Source: Alloboseaceae bacterium BT-24-1
GTDB taxonomy: Bacteria; Pseudomonadota; Alphaproteobacteria; Rhizobiales; Beijerinckiaceae
Reading direction: 5' to 3'
Assembly (NCBI GenBank): GCA_025846845.1
Contig: JAOYTL010000001.1
Span: 310,001-374,000 of the forward strand
Length of the DNA: 64,000 bases
How positions within the stretch are numbered: the stretch's first letter is position 1; each line of letters begins with the position of its first letter. Below, piece by piece: positions 51,639 to 61,283 of this stretch. Both the position numbers and the translations under genes were made by a program. A model generated the notes under the pieces. That model did not search any database. It worked only from the letters and a program-made list of their open reading frames with translations, and was not told the DNA's origin.

Positions 51639-53003
51639 ATGACGGAAATGCAGCCCGCCCGGACCTGTCTCGCCATCGTGCTGGCCGCGGGCGAGGGGAC
51701 CCGGATGAAATCCGCGCGGCCCAAGGTGCTGCATGAGGTGGCCGGCCGCTCGCTGCTCGGCCATGCCCTGGCTGCCGTGACGGCCGCCGGTGCCGACGCG
51801 CTCGCTGTCGTGATCGGGCCGGACCGGCCAGATGTCGCGGCCGAGGTGAAGAAGCATGCCCCGCATGCCGCGATCTTCGTCCAGACCGAGCGCAAGGGCA
51901 CGGCGCATGCGGTGCTCGCGGCGCGGGAGAGCCTGACCGGTGACCACGACGATGTGCTTATCGCTTTTGCCGACACGCCGCTGGTGCGCCCCGAAACCTT
52001 CGCGGACCTGCGTGAGCCCCTGCGTGCCGGCGTCGCCGTTGCCGCTCTCGGCTTCGAGGCGCGCGATCCGACGGGCTATGGCCGCTTCGTCACGCAGGCT
52101 GGCGAGTTGCAGGGAATCGTCGAACACAAGGACGCCGACGAGGCGACGCGTGCCATTACGCTCTGCAACGCCGGGCTGATGGCGCTCGACGGCAAGAAGG
52201 CGCTCGGCATCCTCGATGCGATCGGCTGCGACAATGCGCAGAACGAATTTTATCTGACCGATGCCGTCGCGGTGGCGCGTGCGCAGGGCCTGAAAGCCGT
52301 TGCCCGGGTCGCGCCGGAGGCCGAGGTCCAGGGCATCAACGATCGCGCCCAGCTGGCGGCGGTGGAGGCCGACTTCCAGCGCCGCAAGCGGCTTGAGGTG
52401 ATGCTCGCCGGCGCCACGCTGGTCGCACCCGAGACCGTCTTCTTCAGCCACGACACGCAGATCGGGCGCGATGTCGTGATCGAGCCCAATGTCGTCTTCG
52501 GCAAGGGCGTCAGGATCGCGGACAACGCCGTCATCCACGCCTTCTCGCATCTGGAGGGGGCGAGCGTCGGGCCGAACGCCTCGATCGGCCCCTATGCCCG
52601 TTTGCGGCCGGGCGCGGACCTGGCCAGGGGCGTCAGGGTCGGCAACTTCGTCGAGATCAAGGCGGCGGCGATCGGCGAGGGCGTCAAGGTCAACCACCTG
52701 ACCTATATCGGCGATGCCGAGATCGGCGCGAACGCCAATATCGGCGCCGGCACGATCACCTGCAATTACGACGGCTTCTTCAAGGCGAAGACGATCATCG
52801 GGGAGGGCGCTTTCATCGGCTCGAACTCCGCCCTGGTCGCGCCGGTGACGATCGGCGCCGGCGCCTATGTCGGCTCGGGCTCGGTCATCACCCGCGACGT
52901 CAAGCCTGATGCGCTCGCGGTCGCGCGGGGCCGGCAGATGGAGCGCGAGGGCTGGGCGGCGTCGTTCCGGGCGGCAGCCCAAGCCAGAAAAGCCCGGCAA
53001 TAG
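51639..53003 (+). CDS. glmU: Bifunctional GlmU: glucosamine-1-P acetyltransferase / UDP-GlcNAc pyrophosphorylase
   Basis: Makes UDP-GlcNAc for peptidoglycan and lipid A in two steps. The 454-aa protein has the uridyltransferase domain (IVLAAGEGTRMKSARPKVLHEVAG, AFADTPLVRPET, TGYGRFV, LCNAGLMALDGK) up to about residue 230, then the acetyltransferase beta-helix with hexapeptide repeats (SVGPNASIGPYARLRPG, KVNHLTYIGDAEIG, NIGAGTITCNYDGFFK). glmS, which provides glucosamine-6-P, follows 108 nt later; UDP-GlcNAc is the LpxA substrate from the first part of this window. Confidence 0.97.
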   Translation: MTEMQPARTCLAIVLAAGEGTRMKSARPKVLHEVAGRSLLGHALAAVTAAGADALAVVIGPDRPDVAAEVKKHAPHAAIFVQTERKGTAHAVLAARESLTGDHDDVLIAFADTPLVRPETFADLREPLRAGVAVAALGFEARDPTGYGRFVTQAGELQGIVEHKDADEATRAITLCNAGLMALDGKKALGILDAIGCDNAQNEFYLTDAVAVARAQGLKAVARVAPEAEVQGINDRAQLAAVEADFQRRKRLEVMLAGATLVAPETVFFSHDTQIGRDVVIEPNVVFGKGVRIADNAVIHAFSHLEGASVGPNASIGPYARLRPGADLARGVRVGNFVEIKAAAIGEGVKVNHLTYIGDAEIGANANIGAGTITCNYDGFFKAKTIIGEGAFIGSNSALVAPVTIGAGAYVGSGSVITRDVKPDALAVARGRQMEREGWAASFRAAAQARKARQ

Positions 53004-53111
53004 GCGATTTGCAGGGCATTTCGTTCACAGTTCGACATTCAACGTGATTTCGCAATTGCGCCGCCTCGGACTATTGCGATGCGCATCGACATCAACGGAT
53101 GAGGCACATTC

Positions 53112-54924
<1,813 letters not shown>

Positions 54925-54938
<14 letters not shown>

Positions 54939-55335
54939 TCTCATCCTCTGTCGGCTCTGGCCGGCTCGCGACATAGGTGCCGGCTGCGATCAGGCCGGCG
55001 CCGCTCAGCCAGAGCGCGATCGGTGGCGCGTCGGTTACCGCCAGAATGACGAAGCTCATCAGCATCGAGCCGCAGGCGACGTATTTCGCTCTGCGGGCGA
55101 TCGCGCCTGTCTGCTGCCAGCGAACCACCTGCGGGCCGAGCCGGTGATGATTGACCAGCCAGCTCTCGAAGCGCGGCGACGAGCGCGAAAAGCACCAGGC
55201 CGCTGCGATCAGGAAGACCGTGCCGGGCATCACCGGCAGGATCAGCCCGATGATGCCGAGCAGCGTGCAAAGCCAGCCGGCGGCAAGGAAAAGCGGCCGA
55301 TGCCAGCGGCGCTGCTGTCTGGAAGGTTCGGACAC
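54925..55335 (-). CDS. DUF454 (YbaN-like) membrane protein
   Basis: A 136-aa protein with the YbaN/DUF454 motif: LAAGWLCTLLGIIGLILPVMPGTVFLIAAAWCFSRSSPRFESWLVNHHRLGPQV, i.e. two closely spaced helices and the WCFSRSSPRFE signature, then two C-terminal helices. Function unknown. It overlaps the 3' end of glmS by 14 nt and ends with a charged tail. Confidence 0.9.
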
Positions 55336-55451
55336 GAAACTTATCGATCCCGGCGAATCGGGGGCTAGCCAGCGCCGCGCGCTCGGCTATCGTCTGATAG
55401 TGCGGCGCAATGTAGCGAGGCCGCAAGACCGGCCGGAGTTCTGGATCGTCG

Positions 55452-56144
55452 ATGAACGCCCGCATGCCCGATCCGCGCCTCGTCGTTCAGACGGATCTGC
55501 TGCGGCCGACCTTCGGCACCAGGCTCAGGCGCTATTTCCTGACCGGGCTCGTGTTGGCGGCGCCGCTCGCGATCACCGCCTCGGTGACCTGGTGGTTCAT
55601 CAACCTGGTCGACGGAATGGTGAAGCCGCTGGTGCCGGCCCAGTTCTGGCCCGAGAACCATTTGCCGTTCCCGTTGCCGGGCTTCGGCCTGATCATCGCG
55701 CTGATCGGCTTGACGGTGATCGGCTTCTTCGCCGCGAACCTGGTCGGGCGCACGCTGATCGGCGCCGGAGAGTCGATCCTCGACCGCATGCCGGTGGTGC
55801 GGGGCCTGTACAAGGGCGTGAAGCAGGTCTTCGAGACGATCTTCTCCCAGTCCGGCACCTCGTTTCGCAAGGTCGGGATGGTGCAATTCCCGCAGCCGGG
55901 GATGTGGTCGATCGTCTTCATCGCGCAGGAGGCGGCGCCGGACATTGCCGGCAAGCTGCCCGATGGCGGGGAGCAGATCGGCGTTTTCCTGCCCTGCACG
56001 CCGAACCCGACGACCGGCTTCTTCTTCTACCTGCCGCGGCGGGAGGTGGTGGAGCTCACGATCTCGGTCGAGGACGGCGCCAAGTTGATCATGTCGGCCG
56101 GGCTGATCCAGCCCGGCCAGCCGATGTCCGACGGAGCAAAATAG
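55452..56144 (+). CDS. DUF502 membrane protein
   Basis: A 230-aa protein with two membrane helices (about residues 27-50 and 75-97, YFLTGLVLAAPLAITASVTWWFI and LIIALIGLTVIGFFAANLVGR) and the conserved DUF502 stretch LDRMPVVRGLYKGVKQVFETIFSQ, then FRKVGMVQFPQPGMWSIVFIAQE and CTPNPTTGFFFYLPRREV. Function unknown; plant relatives are trafficking-linked but this does not transfer. The C-terminus is short. An AraC gene is convergent, 1 nt away. Confidence 0.9.
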   Translation: MNARMPDPRLVVQTDLLRPTFGTRLRRYFLTGLVLAAPLAITASVTWWFINLVDGMVKPLVPAQFWPENHLPFPLPGFGLIIALIGLTVIGFFAANLVGRTLIGAGESILDRMPVVRGLYKGVKQVFETIFSQSGTSFRKVGMVQFPQPGMWSIVFIAQEAAPDIAGKLPDGGEQIGVFLPCTPNPTTGFFFYLPRREVVELTISVEDGAKLIMSAGLIQPGQPMSDGAK

Positions 56145-56145
56145 C

Positions 56146-56979
56146 TCAGCCCTTCAGCGGCAGCCAGATCTCGACGATGCCGTTGCCGGTCGCGCCGTCG
56201 AAGCGCTGGTCCATCAGCTCGAGCGACGGCCCCATGGTGGGCTGATGCCCGGACTTCGGCAGCCAGTCGCGCCAGATCGCCTCATAGGTCTGCTTGATGC
56301 CGGTGATGTGGCCGCTGTGCTCGAAGACGGCGCAGAGCTGCTCGGGCACGCTCAGCCGGGTGAACTCGTCCGGCAAGTCGCTGAAGGACGAGACCTCAGC
56401 ACCGGCGATGTAGTCGAAGGCGCCGACATCGTCGCAATTATAGCTCGCGCCATAGGCGACATAGCCCTTCTGGCCGGGGATATGGCCGAAATGCGGAACG
56501 ATCTTCTGCCAGAGCAGCGGGATGCCTTGCGTGTTGTCGACCGAGAAATGGCCGTTGAAGCCTGCGATCAGGATCGGTTTGCCGGTGACGAGGCGCGGTT
56601 CGGCGAGGGGGATTCGGGTTGCGGCGTGCATGGACAGGGGTTCCACGAGAGCAAGGGATGAGAGATCGCGCCTGGCGCGCAGCTCTTCCGGCGTGATGCC
56701 GAACTGCTCGCGGAAAGCGCGGGTGAAGGCCTCGTGAGAGCCATAGCCCCAGTCGAGCGCGACCTGGAGGATGTCGGGTGCACCGTTCGCCAGCTGGCGG
56801 GCCGCTTCAGAGAGCCGGCGCTCGCGGACATAGCGCATCACCGAGCGGCCGGTCGCCACGCCAAAGGCGCGGCTGAGATGGAAGCGGGAAACACCGCTGA
56901 CCTCCGCGATCTCATCGAGCGAGAGCTCGGAGGCGAAGCGGCTTTCGATGCACCAGAGGGCTTTCTTGATCGGATCCAT
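56146..56979 (-). CDS. AraC-family regulator with GyrI-like effector domain
   Basis: A 277-aa regulator of the Rob/SoxS-like type, with the DNA-binding domain first: residues 1-105 hold two HTH motifs (LSLDEIAEVSGVSRFHLSRAF and ILQVALDWGYGSHEAFTRAFREQFG). The C-terminal half (from about residue 120) is a GyrI-like small-molecule-binding domain ending GIVEIWLPLKG. Such proteins often sense amphipathic drugs. It lies 1 nt from a convergent DUF502 gene. The target genes are not evident from context. Confidence 0.92.
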   Translation of the reverse strand: MDPIKKALWCIESRFASELSLDEIAEVSGVSRFHLSRAFGVATGRSVMRYVRERRLSEAARQLANGAPDILQVALDWGYGSHEAFTRAFREQFGITPEELRARRDLSSLALVEPLSMHAATRIPLAEPRLVTGKPILIAGFNGHFSVDNTQGIPLLWQKIVPHFGHIPGQKGYVAYGASYNCDDVGAFDYIAGAEVSSFSDLPDEFTRLSVPEQLCAVFEHSGHITGIKQTYEAIWRDWLPKSGHQPTMGPSLELMDQRFDGATGNGIVEIWLPLKG

Positions 56980-57048
56980 GGCTCACTCACGAAACGCCGG
57001 CACCATGGCCAAGGCAAGGTCGCCGCGCTTGATCAGGATTGCTGCTGC

Positions 57049-57942
57049 TTACGATCGCGCGGCCTTGACGACATCGAGGAAGGCCCGCAGCGCCGGCGGC
57101 ACGGCGCGATGACCGGGATAGTAGATCGCGACCCGTTCGGAAGCCGGTGTCCAAGGCGCCAGAACCCGCAAAAGACGTCCTTCGGCCAGTGCTGCCTCGG
57201 CAGCCGGACTTGCGACGTAGGCGATCCCAAGGCCCTTGTCGGCCGCCTCCACCATCAGCTCCTCGTCGTCGAGGATGACGGGGCCGGCCGCCTGGATCGT
57301 CAGCGCCTGTCCGGCTCGCTCGAACTCCCAGCGATAGAGCTTGCCGCCCGGCACGCGGTGGCCGATGCAGCGATGGCGCTCCAGTTCGTCGGGTGTGACC
57401 GGCTTGCCGAAGCGCTCGAGATAGGCCGGTGAGGCCACACAGATGAAGCTGACCTCGCCTGCGAACGGCACGGCGATCATGTCCTTCGGAATCGAGTCGA
57501 CCAGCCGGACGCCGGCATCGAAGCCAGCCGAGACGATGTCGACGAGCTTCCCCTCGACGACGAGGTCGACGACCACGTCGGGAAAGCGCTCCGCCATGAC
57601 AGGAAGGATGTCGCGGACGAGAAGCGAAGCTCCCAGCCGCGGCGCGTTGATCCGGACGGTCCCGGCCACGCTGCCGCGGAAGGTGGCGATGCTGTCGAGC
57701 GCTTCGTCCAATGTCGCGAGCGCCGGCTGAAGACGGTGGAGCAGTTCGAAGCCGGCTTCCGTCGGCGAGACGCTGCGCGTCGTGCGGTTGAGCAATCGCA
57801 CGCCCATGCGCTCCTCGAGGGCACGCATCGCATGGCTCAGGGTGGACGGCGCCGTGCCGAGATCATCCGCCGCGCGCCGGAAGCTGCGACGGCTGGCGAC
57901 AACCACGAAGGCGGTAAGATCGTTCAACGATGGGCGAGCCAT
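57049..57942 (-). CDS. LysR-family transcriptional regulator
   Basis: A 297-aa LTTR: HTH in residues 1-65 (DLTAFVVVASRRSFRRAADDLGTAPSTLSHAMRALEERMGVRLLNRTTR) and an effector domain from about residue 90 (GTVRINAPRLGASLLVRDIL). The ATG at 57942 matches the usual start; a TTG at 57978 would add 12 residues. It is divergent from a RidA-like gene with about 137 nt between start codons, so it probably regulates that gene. Confidence 0.92.
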   Translation of the reverse strand: MARPSLNDLTAFVVVASRRSFRRAADDLGTAPSTLSHAMRALEERMGVRLLNRTTRSVSPTEAGFELLHRLQPALATLDEALDSIATFRGSVAGTVRINAPRLGASLLVRDILPVMAERFPDVVVDLVVEGKLVDIVSAGFDAGVRLVDSIPKDMIAVPFAGEVSFICVASPAYLERFGKPVTPDELERHRCIGHRVPGGKLYRWEFERAGQALTIQAAGPVILDDEELMVEAADKGLGIAYVASPAAEAALAEGRLLRVLAPWTPASERVAIYYPGHRAVPPALRAFLDVVKAARS

Positions 57943-58079
57943 TGCTGGTGATTTTGCATCAGCTCGTACAGATTTCAACGGCTAATCCGAACAGTGATCG
58001 CTCTCTATCTCCTGTCGGCGTGAACGCAACCCGCGGCTTCGGCCCGCTTGCGTTTTAAAAAACCGAGAAAGGAAACGAG

Positions 58080-58502
58080 ATGCCTAAACGCGACGCGATT
58101 TTCCCCGCCGATCGGCACGCACTGTACGATCTCCATCAGTATTCGGCCGCCATTCGGCATGGCGACCTGCTCTTCATCTCAGGGCAGGTCGGCAGCCGCG
58201 ATGACGGAACACCCGAACCGGTGTTCGAAGATCAGGTCCGGCGGGCCTTCGCCAATCTGCGCGCCGTGCTGGCGGCGGCAGGCGCGAGTTTCGACGACGT
58301 GATCGACGTCACCTCATTCCACACCGACCCGCAGGCGCAATTCGACAAGGTGCTGGCCGTTCGAGCCGAGGAAATCGGCGATCCGCCCTATCCGAGCTGG
58401 ACGGCTGTCGGCGTGACCTGGCTCGCCGGGTTCGATTTCGAGCTCAAGGTGATCGCCCGCGTCCCGGCCGCGGCCAAAAGCAGCGCAGGTTCGCAGGGCT
58501 GA
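58080..58502 (+). CDS. RidA (YjgF/YER057c/UK114) family protein, non-archetypal
   Basis: A 140-aa member of the RidA fold: GDLLFISGQVGSRDDGTPEPVFEDQVRRAFANLRAVLAAAGASFDDVIDVTSFHTD and the final FDFELKVIARVP. The Arg that RidA deaminases use (Arg105 in E. coli and Salmonella numbering, in a P-x-R-x-x-V block) aligns to Trp in PSWTAVGV here, so 2-aminoacrylate deaminase activity is unlikely and it fits one of the Rid1-7 subfamilies. GAAAGGAA lies upstream of the ATG. A LysR gene is divergent and the likely regulator. Confidence 0.9.
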   Translation: MPKRDAIFPADRHALYDLHQYSAAIRHGDLLFISGQVGSRDDGTPEPVFEDQVRRAFANLRAVLAAAGASFDDVIDVTSFHTDPQAQFDKVLAVRAEEIGDPPYPSWTAVGVTWLAGFDFELKVIARVPAAAKSSAGSQG

Positions 58503-58510
58503 GCGTCGTC

Positions 58511-60622
58511 TCAACCCGCCCGCAGCAGCCGGATCGCGACGTCACGCTCGAACAGATAGAGCAGCGTCCGGATCGCTTGGCCGCGCTCCGTCTCCAGATG
58601 CGGGTCGCGCTCGATCAGCAGGCGGGCATCGTCGCGCGCCGCTGCAAGCAGGTCGCCGTCGATCTCCGGCCTGGCGATGCGCCAGTCCGGAGAGCCGGAC
58701 TGCTTGGTGCCGAGCACTTCGCCTTCGCCGCGTAGGCGCAGATCCTCCTCGGCGATGCGGAAGCCGTCCTCGCTCTCGCGCATGATCGTGAGCCTGGCTT
58801 CCGCCACCTGGCCGAGCGGGCCCTTGTAAAGCAGCAGGCAGGTCGAAGCGGCGCTGCCGCGGCCGATCCGCCCGCGCAATTGGTGGAGCTGGGCGAGGCC
58901 GAAGCGCTCGGCATGCTCGATCACCATCACCGAGGCATTGGGCACGTCGACGCCGACCTCGATCACCGTAGTCGATACCAGCAGGCGCGTCTGACCGGCG
59001 ACAAAGGCAGCCATCGCCGCGTCCTTGTCACGCCCCGGCATCTGGCCGTGTAGGAGGCCGACCTTGTCACCGAACTGTTCCTGCAGTGCCTCGAAGCGCT
59101 GTTGCGCAGCAGCAACGTCGAGCGTGTCGGATTCCTGCACCAGCGGGCAGACCCAGTAGACCTGCGCACCGGCATCCAGCGCCCGGCCGACAGCGCCGAC
59201 GACCTCGTCATAGCGCTCCAGCGAGATCGCCCGCGTGGTGATCGGCTTCCGGCCAGCCGGCTTCTCCGAGAGGATCGAGATGTCCATGTCGCCGAACCAG
59301 GTCAGCGAGAGCGTGCGCGGGATCGGCGTCGCGGTCATCACCAGGATATCGACCGCTTCGCCCTTGGCGCCGAGCAGCAGGCGCTGGTGCACGCCGAAAC
59401 GATGCTGCTCGTCGACCACGGCGAGCGCCAGGTCATGGAAAGCGACGCCCTCCTGGAACAGGGCATGGGTGCCGACCACGATGTCGATCTCGCCATTCGC
59501 CAGCCCCTCCAGTACCTGCCGGCGCCCGGCGCCCTTCTCACGACCGGTCAGGAGAGCGAGCTTAAGTCCGGCCTTGTCCGCCAAAGGAGCCAGTCGCTCG
59601 GCGTGCTGGCGGGCGAGGATTTCGGTCGGCGCCATCAGCACCGATTGCCGCTTGGCTTCGGCCGCTGCCGCCATCGCCATCAGCGCGACCACGGTCTTGC
59701 CGGAGCCGACATCGCCCTGGAGCAGGCGCAACATGCGCTCCGGTTTTTCCATGTCGTCATGGATGTCGGCGATCGCCTTGCGCTGGCCGTCGGTGAGCTT
59801 GAAGGGCAGGGCGGCTTCGATGGCGCTGCGCAAGGCGCCGTCACCGGCCGTGGCGCGACCGGCCGCTTTCTTCTGCTGCCGGCGCACGAGGGCGAGCGCG
59901 ATCTGGCTCGCCAGCAGTTCGTCATAGGCGATGCGCCGGCGCGCAACCGTTTCGCCGGTAGCGGCCTTGAGGTCGACAGGGTGATGCAGGGCGTCGATCG
60001 CGTTGCGGAAGGGCACGAAGTCGTTGCGGGCCACGAAAGCCGCATCCTGCCATTCCGGCAGCTCCGGGCAGCGCTCGGCCGCCCCAGTAGCGATACGCGC
60101 CATGACGCGCCCGCCGATGCCCTCGGTCAGCCCGTAGACCGGCTCGACCGAGGGCATGGTCGCGGCGAGCTTGGGGTCGAGGATGCGATCAGGATGCACC
60201 ATCTGGCGCATGCCGTCCCAGAGTTCGAGCTTGCCGGAGATGATGCGATAGGCGCCGATCGGCAGGGTCTGCAGGAGGTGGCGGACATCGGCGTGGAAGA
60301 AGACCAGCGTGACGTCGCCGGTCTCGTCCTCGACGAGGATGCGATAGGGCGCCTTGGCCTTGGTCGGCGGGGCAGGGCGGTGCTCGGTCACCCGCGCCGA
60401 GAAGGTCGCGATCTCGCCGATCGGGGCCTCGATGATGCTCTCGCTCGGCCGGCGGTCGATCGCGCCGGTCGGCAGATGGAACAGCAGATCGATGACGCGA
60501 GCGGCGTGCGTTTCGTCGCCCAGCAGCTTGTCGAGCGCCTTGGCGAGCTTGGGGCCGACGCCGGACAGCGCTGTGGCGGGGGCGAAGAGCGGATCGAGAG
60601 CGGATGGACGCAATGGCTTCAC
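58511..60622 (-). CDS. recG: ATP-dependent DNA helicase RecG
   Basis: Branch-migration helicase that remodels stalled forks. The 703-aa enzyme has the N-terminal wedge (OB) domain (about residues 60-180), then the SF2 motor: Walker A QGDVGSGKTVVA, LMAPTEILARQHAERL, the DEQH box in AVVDEQHRFGVHQR, the TATPIPRT motif, and motifs V-VI (TTVIEVGVDVPNA, QLRGRIGRG), with a C-terminal helical end. It is transcribed away from sdhE and mfd; recG-sdhE-mfd is a conserved neighbourhood in alphaproteobacteria. Confidence 0.96.
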   Translation of the reverse strand: MKPLRPSALDPLFAPATALSGVGPKLAKALDKLLGDETHAARVIDLLFHLPTGAIDRRPSESIIEAPIGEIATFSARVTEHRPAPPTKAKAPYRILVEDETGDVTLVFFHADVRHLLQTLPIGAYRIISGKLELWDGMRQMVHPDRILDPKLAATMPSVEPVYGLTEGIGGRVMARIATGAAERCPELPEWQDAAFVARNDFVPFRNAIDALHHPVDLKAATGETVARRRIAYDELLASQIALALVRRQQKKAAGRATAGDGALRSAIEAALPFKLTDGQRKAIADIHDDMEKPERMLRLLQGDVGSGKTVVALMAMAAAAEAKRQSVLMAPTEILARQHAERLAPLADKAGLKLALLTGREKGAGRRQVLEGLANGEIDIVVGTHALFQEGVAFHDLALAVVDEQHRFGVHQRLLLGAKGEAVDILVMTATPIPRTLSLTWFGDMDISILSEKPAGRKPITTRAISLERYDEVVGAVGRALDAGAQVYWVCPLVQESDTLDVAAAQQRFEALQEQFGDKVGLLHGQMPGRDKDAAMAAFVAGQTRLLVSTTVIEVGVDVPNASVMVIEHAERFGLAQLHQLRGRIGRGSAASTCLLLYKGPLGQVAEARLTIMRESEDGFRIAEEDLRLRGEGEVLGTKQSGSPDWRIARPEIDGDLLAAARDDARLLIERDPHLETERGQAIRTLLYLFERDVAIRLLRAG

Positions 60623-60696
60623 GGCATGTCAGGAGTGCGGGATCAGCGGTGCATCAACCGCTGACTTCGCGTTGTCGGCTCGCTATATAGCCCGCC

Positions 60697-60747
60697 AGAG
60701 CAGGATGCGAAAAAGTGGAAACCGGTTTTTCGCGGGAATCCTGCTCT
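60697..60747. repeat. Short extragenic palindrome
   Basis: AGAGCAGGAT/ATCCTGCTCT at the ends (60697-60706 with 60738-60747) and GCGAAAAA/TTTTTCGC inside (60707-60714 with 60726-60733). This is a typical Hyphomicrobiales intergenic palindrome, here between recG and sdhE. Confidence 0.7.
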
Positions 60748-60806
60748 CAATCAGAGGCAGGCTCCGCGATGGGGCCGGCCCCATTCCTATTTTTGCGAGG
60801 CCGATG

Positions 60807-61103
60807 ATGACTGGCTCGACCCGTAGCAGCGAAGGTCTCGACCCGCGCCGGCGCAAGATCCTGTTCCGCGCCTGGCATCGCGGCATGCGCGAGACCGATC
60901 TGATCATGGGCCGCTTCGCCGATTCCGAGATCGGCGCACTGAGCGAGGCCGAGCTCGACGAGTTCGAGCGGCTGATCGAGGTGCTCGACCGCGACCTGCT
61001 GAGCTGGATCACGGGGGAGGCAGAGGTGCCGGAGAACTATGACAGCGATGTCTTCCGGCGGCTTAAGGCGTTCCATCAGCACGACAAGCCGATCCATGTC
61101 TGA
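60807..61103 (+). CDS. sdhE: FAD assembly factor SdhE (succinate dehydrogenase assembly factor)
   Basis: Small helical protein that promotes covalent flavinylation of SdhA. The 98-aa product has the RGxxE motif in HRGMRETDLIMGRFAD and the ERLIEVLDRDLLSWITGE and FRRLKAFH blocks of the family. ATG 60807 is 6 nt after GAGG; ATG 60804 would add one Met. The frame is open upstream into the recG shadow and is not family-like. It lies between divergent recG and downstream mfd. Confidence 0.93.
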   Translation: MTGSTRSSEGLDPRRRKILFRAWHRGMRETDLIMGRFADSEIGALSEAELDEFERLIEVLDRDLLSWITGEAEVPENYDSDVFRRLKAFHQHDKPIHV

Positions 61104-61126
61104 GGGCTTGGCCTGCTCCCTTTATT

Positions 61127-61255
61127 GTCATTCCGGGGCTTCGCGCAGCGAAGAACCCGGAACCCACGACCGGGTGAGCGGCCAGGAACCACGCACCGGA
61201 TGTTCCACCCAGTCGTGGGTTCCGGGTTCGCGCCTGCGGCGCACCCCGGAATGAC
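61127..61255. repeat. Extragenic inverted-repeat element, copy 3
   Basis: A 129-nt element with ends GTCATTCCGGGG and CCCCGGAATGAC and inner arms GAACCCGGAACCCACGAC with GTCGTGGGTTCCGGGTTC, a perfect long inverted repeat, between sdhE and mfd. The inner arms would make a very stable hairpin, which could end sdhE transcription on the + strand. Confidence 0.75.
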
Positions 61256-61283
61256 AAGCCATAGTCAGAATTGAAGCGTCCCG

